Shown in pieces: positions 61,065-64,000 of a stretch of DNA of 64,000 nucleotides (position 1 is the stretch's first letter; each line of letters starts with the position of its first letter). The stretch comes from Kluyvera genomosp. 1 (GTDB lineage Bacteria > Pseudomonadota > Gammaproteobacteria > Enterobacterales > Enterobacteriaceae): contig NZ_LGHZ01000003.1 of NCBI RefSeq assembly GCF_001266615.1, forward strand, positions 1-64,000, given 5' to 3'. Position numbers and translations under genes: made by a program. Below the pieces are notes generated by a model, which ran no database searches, was not told the origin of the DNA, and was given only the letters and a program-made list of their open reading frames with translations.

Positions 61065-61772
61065 ATGACGGCAATGACATCTGAACCCACGCCGCTGCTG
61101 GCGCATTCGGAACGTGTGTACCTGCAGCTGCGGCAGGAAATTTATCAGTTCGTTCTCCTGCCTGGCGATCGCTTTACCGAGGTGGACATTGCCCGTCGCC
61201 TGGGATGCTCCCGCACGCCGGTGCGTGAAGCGCTGCTACTGCTGCAAAATGAAGGTCTGGTACGGCGCTGCTTGCGTAACGGCTGGGAGGTTTTCCCGAT
61301 TGATTTCGATGTGTACGAGGATCTCTATGAAACGCGGGCGCTGATTGAAGTCAATTCGGTCAGGAGCCTATGCAGCTCGACATCACCGAAGGTTAATCGG
61401 GATGTGCTGGCGAGTCTTAAGGCTATCTGGCAGGTTGCCCCTGAAACCCAACTGCTGGAGTGTGACAATATCGCCTCATTAGATGAGCAGTTTCATCTTG
61501 CCCTGACCGAGGCGGCGGGTAATCGGGAGTTGGCCAATATCCTGACCAATATAACCAACCGTATCCGCATCATGCGTCGGCTCGATTTTGAGTATGAAAC
61601 GCGAATCGCGCAAACCTACAAGGAGCACGCGGAGTTGCTGGGGGCGATTGAACAGCGGGATGAGGAAAAAGCGGTCGCGCTGATTTCTGCGCATATCAAA
61701 GATGCGTACAAAGGCGCCAGCACTATTACGCTACGGCGTTTGCAGGGGGTGAGGGTTAAAAACATACGCTAG
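61065..61772 (+). CDS. GntR-family (FCD subfamily) transcriptional regulator
   Basis: The 235-residue product has an N-terminal winged helix-turn-helix (about residues 17-78, EVDIARRLGCSRTPVREALLLL) and a C-terminal helical FCD ligand domain (about 90-225; the metal-type residues in LDEQFHLALTEAAGNREL and YKEHAELLGAIEQRD). FCD regulators bind small carboxylates. GGAG lies 6 bases before the ATG, 14 bases after the carrier gene. It most probably represses its own operon through the palindrome before the HpxW-like gene and is relieved by the pathway's substrate. A terminator-like hairpin follows. Confidence 0.85.
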   Translation: MTAMTSEPTPLLAHSERVYLQLRQEIYQFVLLPGDRFTEVDIARRLGCSRTPVREALLLLQNEGLVRRCLRNGWEVFPIDFDVYEDLYETRALIEVNSVRSLCSSTSPKVNRDVLASLKAIWQVAPETQLLECDNIASLDEQFHLALTEAAGNRELANILTNITNRIRIMRRLDFEYETRIAQTYKEHAELLGAIEQRDEEKAVALISAHIKDAYKGASTITLRRLQGVRVKNIR

Positions 61773-61778
61773 CGTTTA

Positions 61779-61812
61779 CCTGACGGCGCAGCGTATCGGC
61801 CCATCAGGTTTT
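61779..61812 (+). terminator. terminator-like hairpin after the GntR-family gene
   Basis: CCTGA-C-GG-C pairs with G-CC-A-TCAGG (imperfect, about 8 pairs) around an 11-base loop and is followed by TTTTC. It overlaps the stop codon of the opposite-strand transglycosylase gene (61804-61806). Confidence 0.45.
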
Positions 61813-63312
61813 CATATCAACCGCCGGAATGATCGGCGGTTTCCCCGTGATCGCCCGCTTACGGTTCAGCTCGTCGAGAACGAGTCGGTAGGCGATGTAG
61901 TATTTATAAATATTACTGACATAACTCACCGTTTCGCCGCCAATTCTCTCGGCTGCGAGGTTTTCAACGTTGCCAAACCAGATATTGGGGTTAAATCCGC
62001 GTTTTTGAGTTTCGGCCCGCAGTCGGGCAATGCGTGTAGGCCCCGCATTGTAAGAGGCGAACGTGAATAGAACCTTATCCAGCTGCGTCATCGGTTCATC
62101 GGCGTAGTAGCGGTCGATCATCCAGCGCATATATTTCACCCCAGCGTGGATGTTTGGGTCGAGCTGTTTGATATCGCCAACCTGTAGCTCTTTGCCGGTT
62201 TTCGGCATCACCTGCATCACGCCAATCGCGCCAACATGGCTACGCACCGACTGGTCAAGCCTTGACTCTTGATAGCCCTGGGCGGCCATCAGCAACCAGT
62301 CGACGTCGTAGCGATCGCCATATTTTCTGAATATTTCGACCATTTTCAGCAGTTTGCGCCGCTCTTTTTCGGCAGCGGCGTTTTTGACATAGTCGGCGTT
62401 CTTCAGATAGCGCAGCAGCAGTGTGTTGCCCAGCAGGCTACCCTGGCGGTGGTCTTTCACAAAGTGATTGAGTTCAGCCAGTAGCTGCGGGTTATCTTTG
62501 CGTACCGCCCAGGCAATGCTGCCATCGTCGCGGAGCGCTATTTCTTCATGCACTTCGATTTTAGGGAATACTTGTTTCCAGAACAGTGCCTTATGGCGGT
62601 CAACCACGGTGAGCGGGATAAGCCCGGCGCTAAGCATTTCCAGCAGGTCTTCATCCTCCAGCGCTTCAGGGGCAAGCTTGATAATGACTGGAGGGCGTTT
62701 CTCTTTGGCTAACCGTGCATTCAGCGCCAGCAGGCTCTCGTAGTAGCTAGATGAGCGGCGGACGAACACGGTTTTACCGGCGAGATCGCTCACCTTTTTC
62801 ACTTTTGGTGAGCCAGGGCCGGAGATCACCAGCTCTTTAATCCCGGTATACAGGGGATTGGTGAAGGTCGCTTCCTGTTGGCGCGTGGACGTAACGGTCA
62901 GATTGGCAGCGGCGATATCGCCTTTTCCCTCGTTAAGCGCGGTAAAAAGCGCATCGCGCGCCACCGGGACGAAGATAATGCGAATCTTTAGATGGCGTTG
63001 TTTGAGTTTTTTGTCGTTAGCCAGTTGGGTATTAAGGCTGCGTTCGAAGGCGATAAAAATATCGTGGGTGGCCCCGCGCTGCTGGCCCTTATTGATAAAA
63101 AAGAACGTCTTGCTGTAGGTGGTAAGAACACGGATGACCCTTCGATCAAGCATGCCGGGGAGGTCACCTTTCCACGGCTGCATGAGGTTTTCGGTATTCA
63201 ACTCCAGCGTGTCGGATGTCTCTTCTTTTGTTGGCGCGGCATAGGCCGGTAAAGCCAGCAGCAGGGCAGTAAGACAGGGGATAATCAAGCGATGAAAAGG
63301 GATGGCATTCAT
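61804..63312 (-). CDS. MltF-like lytic transglycosylase with substrate-binding domain
   Basis: The 502-residue precursor has a signal peptide (about residues 1-26, cut near YAA-PT, no lipobox), a periplasmic solute-binding domain (about 58-290, RVIRVLTTYSKTFFFINKGQ; IAAANLTVTSTRQ) and a C-terminal SLT domain with catalytic Glu349 (QESRLDQ), GAIGVMQVMP (361-370) and SYNAGP (420-425). This is the MltF layout, in which the N-terminal domain senses muropeptides and controls peptidoglycan cleavage. Sequence differs enough from E. coli MltF that I treat it as a paralogue. I start at MNAIPFHRL, with GGAG 9 bases upstream. Confidence 0.85.
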   Translation of the reverse strand: MNAIPFHRLIIPCLTALLLALPAYAAPTKEETSDTLELNTENLMQPWKGDLPGMLDRRVIRVLTTYSKTFFFINKGQQRGATHDIFIAFERSLNTQLANDKKLKQRHLKIRIIFVPVARDALFTALNEGKGDIAAANLTVTSTRQQEATFTNPLYTGIKELVISGPGSPKVKKVSDLAGKTVFVRRSSSYYESLLALNARLAKEKRPPVIIKLAPEALEDEDLLEMLSAGLIPLTVVDRHKALFWKQVFPKIEVHEEIALRDDGSIAWAVRKDNPQLLAELNHFVKDHRQGSLLGNTLLLRYLKNADYVKNAAAEKERRKLLKMVEIFRKYGDRYDVDWLLMAAQGYQESRLDQSVRSHVGAIGVMQVMPKTGKELQVGDIKQLDPNIHAGVKYMRWMIDRYYADEPMTQLDKVLFTFASYNAGPTRIARLRAETQKRGFNPNIWFGNVENLAAERIGGETVSYVSNIYKYYIAYRLVLDELNRKRAITGKPPIIPAVDMKT

Positions 63313-63361
63313 GATGCGACACTCCGCAGGGCGCATCCATTAATTTTAGTCGAGCGGAACT

Positions 63362-63389
63362 AAAAAGCCTGGGGTTGGCAGGGCTTTTT
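63362..63389. terminator. A/T-flanked hairpin between yjcB and the transglycosylase gene
   Basis: AAAAAGCC pairs with GGCTTTTT across a 12-base loop, giving U-rich ends on both strands. It lies between the yjcB terminator and the start of the transglycosylase gene. Confidence 0.4.
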
Positions 63390-63406
63390 CTCGTGGGATT
63401 CAGGCA

Positions 63407-63430
63407 ATAAAAAACCCCGATAAATCGGGG
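63407..63430 (-). terminator. yjcB intrinsic terminator
   Basis: On the minus strand CCCCGA/TCGGGG with a 4-base loop is followed by a run of T residues, 22 bases beyond the yjcB stop. Confidence 0.8.
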
Positions 63431-63451
63431 CTTATGCACGGTGGTCGGCGC

Positions 63452-63733
63452 TTAGTACATCGCGACAGGCCATTCCGGTGGGGCGTGGCTCATCACTTCA
63501 ACCATCACATCTTTGATATTGTTTAAAATGGTTGAAATATCGACCAGCGTAATGCCCAGCAAACCGGTGGCAAACCAGCAGGCCGCCGCGACACCCAACA
63601 TACCGCTGATGACCGCCAGCCCGGCGTAGTCTGATTTACGAAGTTGAATTTTCAGGGTACTGGCGATAAACATCAGTACCGCGCTGGTTAACGGCCAGCG
63701 TAACAGCGCGACGCCCGCGGTGATGGAAACCAT
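63452..63733 (-). CDS. yjcB: YjcB family inner-membrane protein
   Basis: The 93-residue product has two hydrophobic segments (about residues 5-27 and 37-65, with SDYAGLAVISGMLGVAAACW) and an acidic-amphipathic tail ending near PEWPVAMY. It matches the E. coli YjcB pattern that follows ssb. Function unknown. In this genome it is separated from ssb by the HpxW-like operon and the transglycosylase gene, which marks that 5.5-kb stretch as an insertion or an E. coli loss. A CRP-like site lies 129 bases before its start. Confidence 0.82.
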   Translation of the reverse strand: MVSITAGVALLRWPLTSAVLMFIASTLKIQLRKSDYAGLAVISGMLGVAAACWFATGLLGITLVDISTILNNIKDVMVEVMSHAPPEWPVAMY

Positions 63734-63861
63734 GAAACCTTATCCTCAGAGATAAACAAGACATTGCCCTGACAGCGCATTGTTTATTGAGGCCCGAGGC
63801 GCTCTGGCTATCTGAAGGCATGCAAAGTGAGATGAAACGCTGTTTCTGTTTCATTCTATTT

Positions 63862-63877
63862 TGTGAACTATATCACG
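63862..63877. promoter_or_regulatory. CRP site upstream of yjcB
   Basis: TGTGA-ACTATA-TCACG matches TGTGA-N6-TCACA at 9 of 10 positions. It lies 129 bases upstream of yjcB and could serve yjcB or a gene beyond the window edge on the plus strand. Confidence 0.65.
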
Positions 63878-64000
63878 TTTGATGCTTTATTCACCAGAGG
63901 CAGGTGCAGGATTTTTGTCAACAGATTAACCACTATAATGAAGTGGTTAATGTCGCCGCGCATGAGGGCGGCGACAAGGTATTGATTCTGTTAGGCAGAG
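63878..64000. other. right edge, no gene seen
   Basis: The last 123 bases hold no open reading frame I can support. They contain the short inverted repeat GTCGCCGC/GCGGCGAC around 63953-63976 and an AGTGGTTAA direct repeat near 63927-63950. A plus-strand gene probably begins beyond the edge. Confidence 0.35.

Overview
The window is chromosomal DNA from a member of the Enterobacteriaceae. Gene order follows the E. coli / Salmonella backbone almost without a break: yjaB, metA, aceBAK, iclR, metH, yjbB, pepE, rluF, yjbD, panS, lysC, pgi, yjbEFGH, psiE, malG-malF-malE, malK-lamB-malM, ubiC-ubiA, plsB, dgkA, lexA-dinF, yjbJ, zur, dusA, pspG, qor, dnaB, alr, tyrB, aphA, yjbR, uvrA, ssb, yjcB. Several E. 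coli K-12 genes are missing from their usual places (arpA, yjbT, xylE, yjbQ). Other genes, an ERIC element and G/C-rich inverted repeats are present instead, which points to the Enterobacter/Citrobacter/Klebsiella side of the family. I cannot name the species from sequence alone.

Region 1-13.7 kb carries methionine and glyoxylate metabolism. MetA makes O-succinylhomoserine and sits behind four tandem met boxes. The aceBAK operon encodes the glyoxylate bypass and the isocitrate dehydrogenase kinase/phosphatase; its repressor IclR follows in the opposite direction, and metH diverges from iclR. An ASCH-domain gene occupies the slot held by arpA in E. coli K-12.

Region 13.7-28.6 kb mixes core and accessory genes. 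Between pepE and rluF lie a HigBA-like toxin-antitoxin pair and a two-gene unit (SorC-family regulator plus a shikimate-dehydrogenase-like enzyme) with two matching palindromes. Next come panS, lysC with a lysine riboswitch leader, pgi, the exopolysaccharide-associated yjbEFGH operon, a hexapeptide-repeat acyltransferase and psiE.

Region 28.6-36.5 kb is the complete maltose/maltodextrin uptake locus: malEFG and malK-lamB-malM, divergent from a shared MalT/CRP control region. Region 36.5-44.1 kb holds ubiquinone synthesis (ubiCA), membrane lipid genes (plsB, dgkA), the SOS repressor lexA with dinF, yjbJ and zur.

Region 44.1-58 kb has two accessory genes (a cupin and a TraF-family predicted outer-membrane protein) followed by the conserved dusA-to-ssb block. 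Region 58-64 kb holds an accessory operon of a cytoplasmic gamma-glutamyltransferase-family (HpxW/oxamate amidohydrolase-like) enzyme, an oxalate:formate antiporter-type MFS carrier and a GntR-family regulator, with a large palindromic operator candidate just before the first gene. A lytic-transglycosylase-F-like protein and yjcB close the window.

The best candidates for undescribed biology are the HpxW-like/OFA/GntR operon with its 32-bp palindrome, the SorC/SDH-like unit with paired TGCAC-N4-GTGCA sites, and a repeat element whose right arm contains the aceK ribosome-binding site. No CRISPR array, tRNA, rRNA, insertion sequence or prophage was seen. Names rest on recognising protein families by eye; no database search was run.
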